NCBI GenBank assembly: GCA_964484465.1
Contig: CAZAFL010000038.1
Span: forward strand, 1-22,446
Source of the DNA: CAZAFL01 sp964484465
GTDB lineage: Bacteria > Bacteroidota > Ignavibacteria > UBA10030 > SZUA-254
Length of the DNA stretch: 22,446 bases
Reading direction: 5' to 3'
Positions 1-8,004 of the stretch are shown here, piece by piece. Each line of letters starts with the position of its first letter. The stretch's first letter is position 1. Under the pieces are notes generated by a model that ran no database searches, was not told where the DNA came from, and saw only the letters and a program-made list of their open reading frames with translations. Both the position numbers and the translations under genes were made by a program.

Positions 1-35
1 AAAGCTACACACTCCTCCCGTCAGAAGCATTTTTC

Positions 36-932
36 TTAATGTTCCCCCTCTGTATGTTTCGCAAGATTGTGAAGTACTTCCTCGAAGTAAGGCTTCTCCT
101 GAAGACTCGCATGCGAACCGGGAAACTCAAGAACGCTGATATCAGCAGCATCGCTGTCAAAGTTTGTTAGAACAATCGCGCAACGCTGGTCGTGCGATAG
201 CCGCGTGTTGTCAATCATCGGAAAGTCAAAGTACCCCACCCAGAATTCAATAACATCTTCTTCCGGCTCGCTTTCGGAATTATTTCCCAGCATGCGAGAC
301 TCGAGCCGGACTTTTATATTATGCGTTGCGGTGTCGGCTTCGAGCGCTATGATGCGGATACTTCTCTTAATTTCATCAACGAGAAGGCTGTCCTCTTCGA
401 GCGGGATGCCGCCGGGAGAGTGCCGCAGACTGTCGAGGTCGATTGTCCGGTCAAATTTTCTTCCCGCCTCCTCCAGGACAAGCATCTGTTTCCGGGTCAC
501 CTCGCGGGCAACCCTCTGGAGCCTGCCCAGATGATCCTCGCGTAATGAACGGTCAGTTTCTTTGGTTATATCCTTTTCAAGCTGGAGAAACAGTGGTTTC
601 AGATTAATCGACTGGTGAAAATTATACGCGAGCAATTCGAGACTTAACAGTCGCGAATCGACGGAATGCTTTTCGGTCCCTAAAAACGAGCCGATGATTT
701 GCTGGAGCATATCCTTCCGCAGTGTGCTCTCCGACTCTTCACGTTTGCTCATCAGCTCGGTGTACAATCGCTGTTTGGAATCCGCCTCCTGTCGACCCTC
801 GATAACCTTAGACCCGTAATAACCGAGCATTGCAACTGCCACGGCGGTCAACAATCCGCCGACGGGTTCGAGGATGACGCCAATGATATCCCACTTATCC
901 TTGGGCGGTTTACCGGACGGAACACCCTCCAT
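36..932 (-). CDS. Hypothetical one-helix membrane protein
   Basis: I do not recognise this 298-residue protein. One hydrophobic segment (about residues 16-40, GGLLTAVAVAMLGYYG core) is preceded by a short basic and acidic head (KPPKDKWD). It is followed by a long charged, probably helical or coiled-coil region (about 45-170) and a mixed C-terminal domain (about 185-290). There is no cleavable signal peptide, so most of the protein probably faces the cytoplasm. The ATG is well supported by an AGGAGG Shine-Dalgarno 7 nt upstream, which overlaps the end of the preceding gene. Only 2 nt separate it from that gene's stop codon, so the two are almost certainly co-transcribed. The partner is a small secreted protein, which suggests a two-component envelope function, but no activity can be assigned. 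Confidence 0.75.
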   Translation of the reverse strand: MEGVPSGKPPKDKWDIIGVILEPVGGLLTAVAVAMLGYYGSKVIEGRQEADSKQRLYTELMSKREESESTLRKDMLQQIIGSFLGTEKHSVDSRLLSLELLAYNFHQSINLKPLFLQLEKDITKETDRSLREDHLGRLQRVAREVTRKQMLVLEEAGRKFDRTIDLDSLRHSPGGIPLEEDSLLVDEIKRSIRIIALEADTATHNIKVRLESRMLGNNSESEPEEDVIEFWVGYFDFPMIDNTRLSHDQRCAIVLTNFDSDAADISVLEFPGSHASLQEKPYFEEVLHNLAKHTEGEH

Positions 933-934
933 GG

Positions 935-1261
935 TTACTTCCTCCTGATTGAATATTTTCCCGCTTTGTTCTCGATAAGCAGGTCATACCGCGTTGACTT
1001 ATCGTATGATACCACCTCGAGCGTGAGTGCCTGCTGTTTGTACTGAACTGTCAAAGGATATTTGCCTTTTGCCGGGAGAATAATCCGATACGATCCGTAA
1101 TTATCGGTAGCAGCGGAGAACGTTTTCTGGCTGGCAGTGACTTCCAGTTTCACGTCCTTTTGAACCGGCTTTCCATTCTCTTTAATTGTGCCGTAGATTT
1201 CTCCGGCCCGTGCAAACGAAAGACATATGAAACAACATGCGACAGCGACGAATATTTTCAT
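935..1261 (-). CDS. Small secreted carboxypeptidase-regulatory-like (beta-sandwich) protein
   Basis: A 108-residue protein with a clear Sec signal peptide (residues 1-19, MKIFVAVACCFICLSFARA, cut before GE). The rest resembles one carboxypeptidase regulatory-like or transthyretin-type fold: GEIYGTIKENGKPVQ (first strands), TDNYGSYRIILPAKGKYPLTV (the typical D..G.Y.i.LP.G.Y.v turn) and a C-terminal strand pair. Single-domain proteins of this kind are common in Bacteroidota and usually bind or scaffold other proteins; no catalytic residues are expected. An AAAAGGAG Shine-Dalgarno lies 8 nt upstream of the ATG. It is the first gene of a two-gene unit with the membrane protein that follows 2 nt after its TAA stop. 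Probable location is the periplasm. Confidence 0.75.
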   Translation of the reverse strand: MKIFVAVACCFICLSFARAGEIYGTIKENGKPVQKDVKLEVTASQKTFSAATDNYGSYRIILPAKGKYPLTVQYKQQALTLEVVSYDKSTRYDLLIENKAGKYSIRRK

Positions 1262-1413
1262 AAACTAAACTCCTTTTCTTATTATAATAAGAGATGCAAA
1301 GTACTATTCAAAATTGGTACTGATAATGGGGCTCTGCCATTACATTCTAAGTTCATCAACATATCCCTCACGCCGCGCGTTCCAGGGTTTCTTATGGAAC
1401 GCATCGGTGTAGC

Positions 1414-1433
1414 GTCCGATCATCAGATCGGAC
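1414..1433 (-). repeat. 20-nt palindromic hairpin, copy 1
   Basis: GTCCGATCATCAGATCGGAC is a perfect 8-bp stem with a 4-nt loop, 12 nt downstream of the stop codon of the T9SS gene at 1446-2885. No U-tract follows on the minus strand, so it is not a classical intrinsic terminator. It could be an mRNA 3'-end stabiliser or a REP-type palindrome. An identical copy lies at 2917-2936, in the same place behind the next T9SS gene. Confidence 0.7.
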
Positions 1434-1445
1434 ACGGGGCCTACA

Positions 1446-2885
1446 TCATTTCATCAGCACCATTTTCCTGACGGCGGAATAATTTCCTGCTGTAAGCCTG
1501 TAGAAGTAGATACCGCTCGGATGATTCGAGCCGTTGAATTGCACCTGATAATGTCCCATCCTACGTTCTTCATTTACCAACACCGCGATTTCCTGCCCTA
1601 ATAAATTGTACACTCTTAGCGTAACGAAAGAAGATTTAGGCACATCAAATTGTATCTCTGTCGATGGATTAAACGGATTGGGATAATTGGGAAACAAAAC
1701 GAATGTTCCCGGAGAGAACTGATCTGATGAAACTGAAAGTATTACATTCGTTCTTGCAAATCCGAATCCGCTATCATTTGGACCAGCGGCATACAAGAAA
1801 CCATTCCTACCTGCCTTGAAACTCGAGGAACCGATACGAGGGAAGGGTGCAAACTGACTAAATGAAAGTCCTCCATCAGATGACCTATAGTGACGAATGC
1901 CGTGGCCAACTGAACCCCACAAGATATTTATTCCCCATTGGGAATCTACACAGATTTTGGAATCGTACGCAGTGTCAGAACCCGAAATTATTACCGGGGG
2001 ACTAAAGGATTGACCTTGGTTGGTACTTCGGGACACGCGAATCTGACGTTCCTTTGTGTAACTGACAAAAACTGTACCCATACTATCCACGCCGAGTGAT
2101 GGATAATCAGAGCAGTCGCAATAAGGGCTCACGCTTATAGTCGTGTCAGCTCTCACCCTCCCCTGGAAAGTTTTTCCCGTATCATTCGACCTGCTGTAAA
2201 ACTCATATGCATAAACATTGTTTGAATCACTATAAACTCCTTCCCAGATACAGTGAATAACAAAGTCCTTCGAGACTATCAGACAGGTGTTAGAGCCAAA
2301 TGACATTGAATCGTTCGGGATCTCGGTATCAGTCCGCCGCAACATATCACCGAACTGAAACCTGGTTAATTTAAACTGTTGGTCGTCCCAGAGCATGTAA
2401 ACACTATTTTGATCATCTACTGCAACCCTTTCCGGGAAAAAACCGTTTCCCCGCGCGTAGGAACGAAAAAGAACTGCAAATGTGCTTCCACCGTCTGTAG
2501 ATTTTGACAGATTCAAATAGTAAGGATCAAAATCTCCGCCGTCTGTTGAGATCCAAAGAATCCATACATTTCCGAGATGGTCAACCGCAATATCCCGAGC
2601 TACACGAAGGGTCTCAGGACTATCTGCATTCGAATGCTTCATCCACACGCCGCCACCGTCCGTTGAACGCGCAACGAAAACGTCGTTTGACCGCCAGCTG
2701 GAAAAAATTGTATAAATAGTTCCACTATCATCGAGTGCCATTTCGCCACCAACATAAATTGTTGGCATTACAACAGCGGTATCGATGACTATTGGTGGTG
2801 TCCACCGGGGTTGCGCCACCAGCTTCGTACCAGGTGCGAAGAGAATCGCAACAACTGAAATCAACCACAATGATAAGTTTCTCAT
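1446..2885 (-). CDS. T9SS-exported BNR/sialidase-like beta-propeller protein
   Basis: A 479-residue extracellular protein. A signal peptide (residues 1-24, ending KLVAQ) is followed by repeated BNR/Asp-box-like motifs: S.STDGGGVW, SKSTDGGSTF, SNDTGKTF, SRSTNQGQSF and YRSSDGGLSF. This S-x-D/N-x-G-x-x-W/F spacing is typical of sialidase-type propellers. Residues 395-479 form a T9SS type A sorting domain (NYPNPFNPSTEIQF, then VYNLLGQEIAVLV, then GIYFYRLTAGNYSAVRKMVLMK). No sialidase catalytic Arg triad is recognisable, so calling it an enzyme would be unsafe; such proteins may bind surfaces or glycans. The start is ATG with AAGG about 6 nt upstream. It lies 63 bp behind a similar gene, with the same C-terminus and 3' flank, and the two probably form one transcript. 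Confidence 0.85.
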   Translation of the reverse strand: MRNLSLWLISVVAILFAPGTKLVAQPRWTPPIVIDTAVVMPTIYVGGEMALDDSGTIYTIFSSWRSNDVFVARSTDGGGVWMKHSNADSPETLRVARDIAVDHLGNVWILWISTDGGDFDPYYLNLSKSTDGGSTFAVLFRSYARGNGFFPERVAVDDQNSVYMLWDDQQFKLTRFQFGDMLRRTDTEIPNDSMSFGSNTCLIVSKDFVIHCIWEGVYSDSNNVYAYEFYSRSNDTGKTFQGRVRADTTISVSPYCDCSDYPSLGVDSMGTVFVSYTKERQIRVSRSTNQGQSFSPPVIISGSDTAYDSKICVDSQWGINILWGSVGHGIRHYRSSDGGLSFSQFAPFPRIGSSSFKAGRNGFLYAAGPNDSGFGFARTNVILSVSSDQFSPGTFVLFPNYPNPFNPSTEIQFDVPKSSFVTLRVYNLLGQEIAVLVNEERRMGHYQVQFNGSNHPSGIYFYRLTAGNYSAVRKMVLMK

Positions 2886-2916
2886 AGAGGCCTTCAGGAC
2901 GAGATAACGCTGCAGC

Positions 2917-2936
2917 GTCCGATCATCAGATCGGAC
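2917..2936 (-). repeat. 20-nt palindromic hairpin, copy 2
   Basis: Identical to the palindrome at 1414-1433 (8-bp perfect stem, ATCA loop). It sits 12 nt downstream of the stop of the T9SS gene at 2949-4442 and within the 63-bp gap before the next gene. It is the outer part of a 101-bp block that is perfectly repeated (1411-1511 = 2914-3014). Confidence 0.7.
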
Positions 2937-2948
2937 ACGGGGCCTACA

Positions 2949-4442
2949 TCATTTCATCAGCACCATTTTCCTGACGGCGGAATAATTTCCTGCTGTAAGC
3001 CTGTAGAAGTAGATGCCGCTAGGATGATTCGAACCGTTGAATTCCACCTGATAATGTCCCATCCTACGTTCTTCATTTACCAAGACCGCGATTTCCTGTC
3101 CTATCATATTGTATGCTTTTAACGTGACGAACGCGGACTTCGGTAAAATAAATCGTATGGTGCTCGACGGGTTAAAGGGATTGGGATAATTCTGCAAAAG
3201 GTCGAAACCTTTTGGTAACATAGACTTGTCATCAACACCCAATATAATTACCTTTGTAGAGGCGAACAATTTTACATGCCCGCTGTCCTCGCCCTCCCAA
3301 ACAGTCCAAAAGCGTATTCCGTCAAACTGTACCGAGCCGCAGGAAATATCGGGGTGAGGGTCAGGATTGGGGGCAGAGAATTTACTGATATCGCTCCATA
3401 TCGCAAGCGAAACGCTATCTTGTCCGAGCGTGTTTGTTTTCCAGACTCCTACTTCAAAAACCGGGAAGTACCCTTCATTTTTTGACTTATTGATTATATA
3501 TGGAAGGGACACAAAGGAAGCTTCTGATTCGTCAATTCCCGATGAGAAGTCCAACAGCACGTCTTGAACCTGCCAGCCGAAGTTGAGGCTCCCTGCTGAG
3601 CTATAAATGCGCCAGTGGCCTGAACGATTCGACTCCCACGAGATTGTGTACAACCCTTGGATTTCAGATTTGAAGAACTTCGGGTTCCTGTTGTCTCCGA
3701 CTGACGTCACTACATTCGGGAGCGACCAACCGGTATCAGTATATATTGTGTAGAGAATTCTTCGGTTCGAATCCGGAATCGCTCTGTTTTCCCAAAGAAT
3801 CATCGGCTTCTTATTTGCCGAATAGAGATCCAAATACCTGAGGTGGGGTGACGTATTAAGAGTGTCTCCTTCGGGCGAAACATACACTGGCGGTAACCAT
3901 GTTGAATCATGGAATTCCGAAAATGCGATTCTTCCATTCCTGACCCAGACGAGACCGAAACCGCTATCCCACGATGCCACGCACGGATCTGAATTTGTGT
4001 GTGAATCATCCGTCAGTGATCTTGGATTGTTCCGTCCATCGCCCGAACCCAGACTATACCAAAGATTACTGGCTTGAGTGCGGTGGCGCCAGACAAGCAT
4101 GTGATTTTTTGGATTGATCTCGTAAGGGCGAGAAGCAAACGCAGGTTCATCGTTGGTATCTATGCTATCTTCTACAATTGTAAATACTGTATCAGTTGGC
4201 GTTCCCCCGTTCCCAGATAACTGCATCACAGAAATGTTACTCAAGCCACTTGTGGGATATCGTCGGACAAACGCGAAATAGTCCAGAGCGATCCCAAAAT
4301 ACGGAGAGTTCTTTGATTCGAAAGCAACGCTCCCATCCTCACTCTCACCCGAAGTAATCCGTACCGGGGGCGACCAGTTAAATTGTGAATGAACGACTGC
4401 GGTGCAGGAAAGGATAATAATGACACAAGCGATGGATTTCAT
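2949..4442 (-). CDS. T9SS-exported protein, BNR-like body
   Basis: A 497-residue secreted protein. The signal peptide is residues 1-20 (MKSIACVIIILSCTAVVHSQ). A beta-rich body of about 390 residues has repeated W-containing strands (VWRHR, LVWVRNG, ILWENR, ISWESNRSG, VWEGEDSG), as in propeller or exo-alpha-sialidase-like repeats, but without clean Asp-boxes. Residues 413-497 are a T9SS type A sorting domain (QNYPNPFNPSSTIRF ... VRKMVLMK). The frame can be extended to a TTG at 4466, but the tandem ATGs at 4445 and 4442 fit better: GGGAG lies 5 nt before the 4442 ATG, and the signal peptide then starts normally. The last 50 residues match the downstream T9SS protein at 49 positions, although the bodies look unrelated. 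The substrate is unknown. Confidence 0.82.
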   Translation of the reverse strand: MKSIACVIIILSCTAVVHSQFNWSPPVRITSGESEDGSVAFESKNSPYFGIALDYFAFVRRYPTSGLSNISVMQLSGNGGTPTDTVFTIVEDSIDTNDEPAFASRPYEINPKNHMLVWRHRTQASNLWYSLGSGDGRNNPRSLTDDSHTNSDPCVASWDSGFGLVWVRNGRIAFSEFHDSTWLPPVYVSPEGDTLNTSPHLRYLDLYSANKKPMILWENRAIPDSNRRILYTIYTDTGWSLPNVVTSVGDNRNPKFFKSEIQGLYTISWESNRSGHWRIYSSAGSLNFGWQVQDVLLDFSSGIDESEASFVSLPYIINKSKNEGYFPVFEVGVWKTNTLGQDSVSLAIWSDISKFSAPNPDPHPDISCGSVQFDGIRFWTVWEGEDSGHVKLFASTKVIILGVDDKSMLPKGFDLLQNYPNPFNPSSTIRFILPKSAFVTLKAYNMIGQEIAVLVNEERRMGHYQVEFNGSNHPSGIYFYRLTAGNYSAVRKMVLMK

Positions 4443-4525
4443 CATAACTCCCGACTTCTTGAGCAAAGATAGGTCAATATCGGATAAAAATCAACAAGCG
4501 GCTTGGTTTCTTACAGAAATGTATA

Positions 4526-4553
4526 CCCTTCGGCGAACTTCGCTCAGGGTGAC
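4526..4553 (+). repeat. REP-like intergenic repeat CCCTTCG...CGCTCAGGGTGAC
   Basis: A 28-nt element reading CCCTTCGG, CGAACTTCGCTC, AGGGTGAC, with outer CCCT/AGGG and inner GCGAA/TTCGC complementarity. It matches a type of short intergenic repeat (CCCTTCGAC...GCTCAGGGTGAC) that I recall from many environmental bacterial genomes. A second, inverted copy lies at 17468-17492. It sits between the start of the T9SS gene and the terminator of the barrel gene. Confidence 0.45.
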
Positions 4554-4572
4554 GCAAGCGCAGTTTCATCCC

Positions 4573-4615
4573 TAAAAAATAACAACTCGGCTCTCGGGAG
4601 GGAAGAGCCGAGCTG
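4573..4615 (-). terminator. Rho-independent terminator of the barrel gene
   Basis: On the minus strand a stem CTCGGCTCT / AGAGCCGAG (9 bp, extendable to 12 with one G-U pair) closes a 9-nt loop and is followed by TTATTTTTTAGG. It lies about 50 nt past the stop codon at 4667. A second imperfect hairpin (GGGAA...TTCCC, 4626-4655) lies between the stop codon and this terminator. It separates the barrel gene from the T9SS genes downstream. Confidence 0.8.
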
Positions 4616-4666
4616 TTTGCTGTAAGGGAAACGCCTGAAGGCAGAGACGCTTCCCTGTAGTGGTCG

Positions 4667-5152
4667 TTAGAAGTAGAACCTCATTCCGAATCCGACGTCT
4701 ATGCCTGAGCCAGGATCAGGCGTCAGCGCAACAACCGGTGCTACTTCAAAGAAAACATCGAGAGGCGTCTTCTGAATCATGTAATCCAATCCCACCACTC
4801 CACGGACGCCAAACCCCATGTTATCTTCCCGTACATAGTACCCGTTTCCGGGGTCGTACACGACATACCGTATTCTTCCGAATCCAAACGCGGCACCAAG
4901 CCCGTAATGGATCCCAAGCTTACGTTCCTCGAACGGAAACGTCTGCCAGAGATAATCCACCTGAAGCCGGTAGCGGTCGTACGGTGAGAACCCCAGTACT
5001 CCATCGACTGCATTCGTCTCATTGAGACGGTACTTCCAGGCGATGCCTGTCGGTTCTCCCACGACGAAGCCCGCTCCGAGTCGCCCCTGCGGCTGACTGA
5101 TTGCAGTGCAACAGAGCGCGATGAACAGTAGAATGAACAATGTTTTTTTCAT
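4667..5152 (-). CDS. Small outer-membrane beta-barrel protein
   Basis: A 161-residue protein with a signal peptide (residues 1-19, MKKTLFILLFIALCCTAIS) and a body of alternating amphipathic strands rich in Gly, Tyr and Phe. Examples are RLGAGFVVGEPTGIAWKYR, YRLQVDYLWQTF, LGIHYGLGAAFGFG, FGVRGVVGLDYMI and VFFEVAPVVALTP, and the protein ends GFGMRFYF. A terminal aromatic residue is the usual outer-membrane protein signature recognised by BamA, and the length fits an eight-stranded barrel. The frame opens 10 codons earlier, but the ATG at 5152 has an AAAGGAG Shine-Dalgarno 8 nt upstream and begins the signal peptide, so I chose it. It has its own terminator and is probably monocistronic. Whether it is a pore or an adhesin is unknown. 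Confidence 0.8.
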   Translation of the reverse strand: MKKTLFILLFIALCCTAISQPQGRLGAGFVVGEPTGIAWKYRLNETNAVDGVLGFSPYDRYRLQVDYLWQTFPFEERKLGIHYGLGAAFGFGRIRYVVYDPGNGYYVREDNMGFGVRGVVGLDYMIQKTPLDVFFEVAPVVALTPDPGSGIDVGFGMRFYF

Positions 5153-5625
5153 AGAATTACTCCTTTCTATGAGATGGAACATGCCGTTGAGAAAATGTGC
5201 GGATTGAAAGTTTCGGCATCTCCCGCTTACGTATTCTTAACAATCCGCAAAAATGATTCACCTTGTAATTATCTTTTCTTTTTTGAAATAATCTGGAAGG
5301 TGAACGCTGTTCTCCAAGTGTTCAATTAACGTGCCGATAATTCTATGACCATTATATAGAGGGAGGCGCGCATATTGTCAAAAACGCCTCCAAATCGAGG
5401 AAAAAATAATCTTGGGAAAAATTTCAGAATGCGGGAAGCCGATACTCTTCGTGCGGGAAAGAATGTTATTCCAACATCAACCCTTTCATATTTGTGTTTT
5501 TTTAGAAAATTCGCTTTTGTCCTTCTGAAACGCTTCCGGAACGGTAATTGTTGTATAAAAAACAGATACTTACTTTTCTGTGTAAATCTTCGAACTTAGA
5601 ATAAACGAGAAAGAGCATCACGACA
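5153..5625. promoter_or_regulatory. 473-bp divergent intergenic region
   Basis: This AT-rich stretch between the barrel gene (minus) and the trehalose gene (plus) must hold both promoters. An 8-bp inverted repeat GCGGATTG (5199-5206) / CAATCCGC (5241-5248) lies just upstream of the barrel gene and could be an operator. No convincing small gene or RNA was seen; short open frames here have no ribosome site and poor composition. Confidence 0.4.
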
Positions 5626-7845
5626 ATGCAAAGAATCGTTGTGGTCTCAAATAGGCTTCCTTTTACAATCGTGCGGGATGACGCGGCATGGAAATTCAAA
5701 GAAAGTGTCGGCGGACTCGCAACCGGACTGAGCGCATATCTTAATTCTCTCCAGCATGGAGCGTCGGCGGAATATCTCTGGGTTGGCTGGCCCGGAACCA
5801 CCATTGCGGAAGAATACAAGGATGAAGTCCGGAAACTCTCGTTTGAAAAATATCATTCCCTCCCGATCTTTCTTTCAGAAGAGGACGTCGAGAATTTCTA
5901 TCAGGGGTTCTGTAACAAGACAATCTGGCCGCTCTTTCATTATTTCCCCGAGCATGCACGGTACAATCCGGACTACTGGCTGCAGTATGAAAAAGTCAAT
6001 CGCATCTCATGTGAAACATTGGTGGAGCTTCTGCGTCCGGACGACACTGTCTGGATTCACGATTACCATTTAATGCTCCTGCCGAAAATGCTGCGCGAGA
6101 AATTACCCGGCGCTTCAATCGGTTTTTTCCTTCATATTCCCTTTCCGGAATACGAATTATTCCGATTGTTGCCGGCAAAGTGGCGGAAAAATATTCTCGA
6201 GGGGCTGCTCGGCGCCGACATTGTGGGTTTCCACACGTACGATTACATGCAGTATTTCCTGCGGTGCGTGCTGCGCATTCTCGGATACGACCACAACATG
6301 GGCCAACTGATGGTCAATGACCGGCTCGTGAAAGCCGGGACATTCCCGATGGGAATTGATTTCAAAAAATTCTATTCTGCTGCGGCGTCCCTGGAAAATC
6401 AGAATGAAGTGAATGCTCTGCGGCAATCGTTCGGAGAATGCAAGGTAGTACTATCCATCGACCGTCTCGATTATTCCAAGGGAATCATTAACAGGCTCGA
6501 AGGATTTGACCTCATGCTTGAACAACATCCCAAATGGCGCGGGAAGGTTGTCCTCGTTGCCATCGTTGCTCCGTCCCGCATCGGGCTCGAATCGTACGAC
6601 CTGATGAAAAAACGCGTTGAAGAGCATGTAGGAAAAATCAATGGTAAATTCGGGACACTGGACTGGACGCCGATTCGTTACCAGTACAAGGCTCTGCCGT
6701 TTCAGCAACTTGTCCCCCTTTACGCCGCAAGCGATATTGCGTTGCTCACTCCGCTGCGGGACGGAATGAACCTGATTGCAAAAGAATACATCGCGAGCAG
6801 AAACAAGCAAACCGGAGTTCTTATCCTCAGCGAGATGGCGGGCGCCGCCAAGGAACTCGGTGAAGCGGTTATTATCAATCCAAACAATCACGAGGAAATT
6901 GCTGCAGCAATACTGGAGGCGCTCCAGATGTCGCCGGAGGAGCAGGTACGCCGGAATTCAATCATGCAGAATCGATTGAAACGATATGACATTATTAAAT
7001 GGGCGAACGAGTTTATCGATGCGCTGCCTTCGATAAAGCAGTCGCACACCGTCATCTACGCAAAACTCCTGAAGGCGCCAATCCAGGAAAATATTCTGAA
7101 GAAGTATGCCTATAGTTCGAAGCGCCTTTTCTTTCTTGATTATGACGGCACACTCATCCCGTTTGCGCGCCGCCCCAAAGATGCCAAGCCTTCCGAGGAT
7201 TTGCTGCATCTGTTACAATCACTAACATCCAATCCAAGAAATTGCGTCGTCCTTATCAGCGGCAGAAAAAAAGACGATCTTGAGAATTGGTTTGGCACAA
7301 CGGGGATGACGCTTATTGCAGAACACGGCGCGTGGATTAAAGAACCGGGCAGTGACTGGAAGCTCATTAAACCAATGTCCGGCACATGGAAAGAAACACT
7401 CGTCCCCATCCTTGAGCGATACGCCGACCGGTTGCCCGGTGCATTTATCGAAGAAAAGGACTTCTCTCTCGCTTGGCACTACCGCACCGCGGACCCCGAA
7501 CAGGCAGAGCTTTCTGCCCGCGAGCTCATGGACGGGCTCGTAACATTTACCGCCAACATCGACGTTCAGGTGCTTCAGGGAAGCAAGGTTATTGAAGTCC
7601 GAAATGCCGGCGTGAATAAAGGGGAAGCGGGAAAACTAATGATTGAAAGAGACAATTATGATTTTATTCTTGCGGTAGGAGACGACTGGACAGATGAAGA
7701 CCTCTTCAAGGCTATCCCTCAAGAGGCGTTTTCTATACACGTGGGCTTAAGACGAACGCAGGCCTCCTACCTGCTTCGCAACCCACAGGATGTGCTATCA
7801 TTTCTCCAGCAATTTGTTGAATCCGAAGCTTTAGTCGCTGTCTAA
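5626..7845 (+). CDS. otsAB: Bifunctional trehalose-6-phosphate synthase/phosphatase
   Basis: A 739-residue fusion that makes trehalose from UDP-glucose and glucose-6-phosphate. Residues 1 to about 475 are a GT20 synthase: SNRLPF (8-13), GGLATGL, WVGWPG, WIHDYHLML (143-151), HIPFP, RLDYSKG (280-286) and LRDGMNLIAKEY. Residues about 495-735 are a HAD-type trehalose-phosphate phosphatase: FLDYDGTL with nucleophile D505 and D507, VLISGR, EHGAWIKE, and the Mg-binding GDDWTDED (685-692). All expected motifs are present in both halves, so both steps should be active and the intermediate need not leave the enzyme. The ATG start directly precedes the conserved RIVVVSNRLPF strand; the ribosome site is weak (AGAAAGAG, 14 nt upstream). 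Cytoplasmic; the usual role is osmotic and desiccation protection. It stands alone, followed by a signalling operon. Confidence 0.95.
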   Translation: MQRIVVVSNRLPFTIVRDDAAWKFKESVGGLATGLSAYLNSLQHGASAEYLWVGWPGTTIAEEYKDEVRKLSFEKYHSLPIFLSEEDVENFYQGFCNKTIWPLFHYFPEHARYNPDYWLQYEKVNRISCETLVELLRPDDTVWIHDYHLMLLPKMLREKLPGASIGFFLHIPFPEYELFRLLPAKWRKNILEGLLGADIVGFHTYDYMQYFLRCVLRILGYDHNMGQLMVNDRLVKAGTFPMGIDFKKFYSAAASLENQNEVNALRQSFGECKVVLSIDRLDYSKGIINRLEGFDLMLEQHPKWRGKVVLVAIVAPSRIGLESYDLMKKRVEEHVGKINGKFGTLDWTPIRYQYKALPFQQLVPLYAASDIALLTPLRDGMNLIAKEYIASRNKQTGVLILSEMAGAAKELGEAVIINPNNHEEIAAAILEALQMSPEEQVRRNSIMQNRLKRYDIIKWANEFIDALPSIKQSHTVIYAKLLKAPIQENILKKYAYSSKRLFFLDYDGTLIPFARRPKDAKPSEDLLHLLQSLTSNPRNCVVLISGRKKDDLENWFGTTGMTLIAEHGAWIKEPGSDWKLIKPMSGTWKETLVPILERYADRLPGAFIEEKDFSLAWHYRTADPEQAELSARELMDGLVTFTANIDVQVLQGSKVIEVRNAGVNKGEAGKLMIERDNYDFILAVGDDWTDEDLFKAIPQEAFSIHVGLRRTQASYLLRNPQDVLSFLQQFVESEALVAV

Positions 7846-7925
7846 ATCCGACTTTTTGGGCATTTCCTTCCCACCATCTTGCGGTTTAAGCTCGAATAGG
7901 GCTCTCTGGCCGACCCATCGAACCA

Positions 7926-7949
7926 CAATTCCTGAGAATTGAATTTTTC
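7926..7949 (+). terminator. Possible weak terminator after otsAB
   Basis: CAATTC-CTGA-GAATTG is a perfect 6-bp hairpin followed by AATTTTTC, 80 nt past the otsAB stop. The stem is short and AT-rich, so termination may be partial. It overlaps the TTG at 7939, which argues against using that codon as the start of the next gene. Confidence 0.35.
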
Positions 7950-8004
7950 AAAAAGAAGTCATACATTTTTGATGAAGGGTGATCGACTCTTTTCTGATTT
8001 TTCC

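Noticed and set aside
5375..5599. 74-codon open frame upstream of otsAB
   Set aside because: It is AT-rich, has no ribosome site or domain, and lies in the promoter region between divergent genes.
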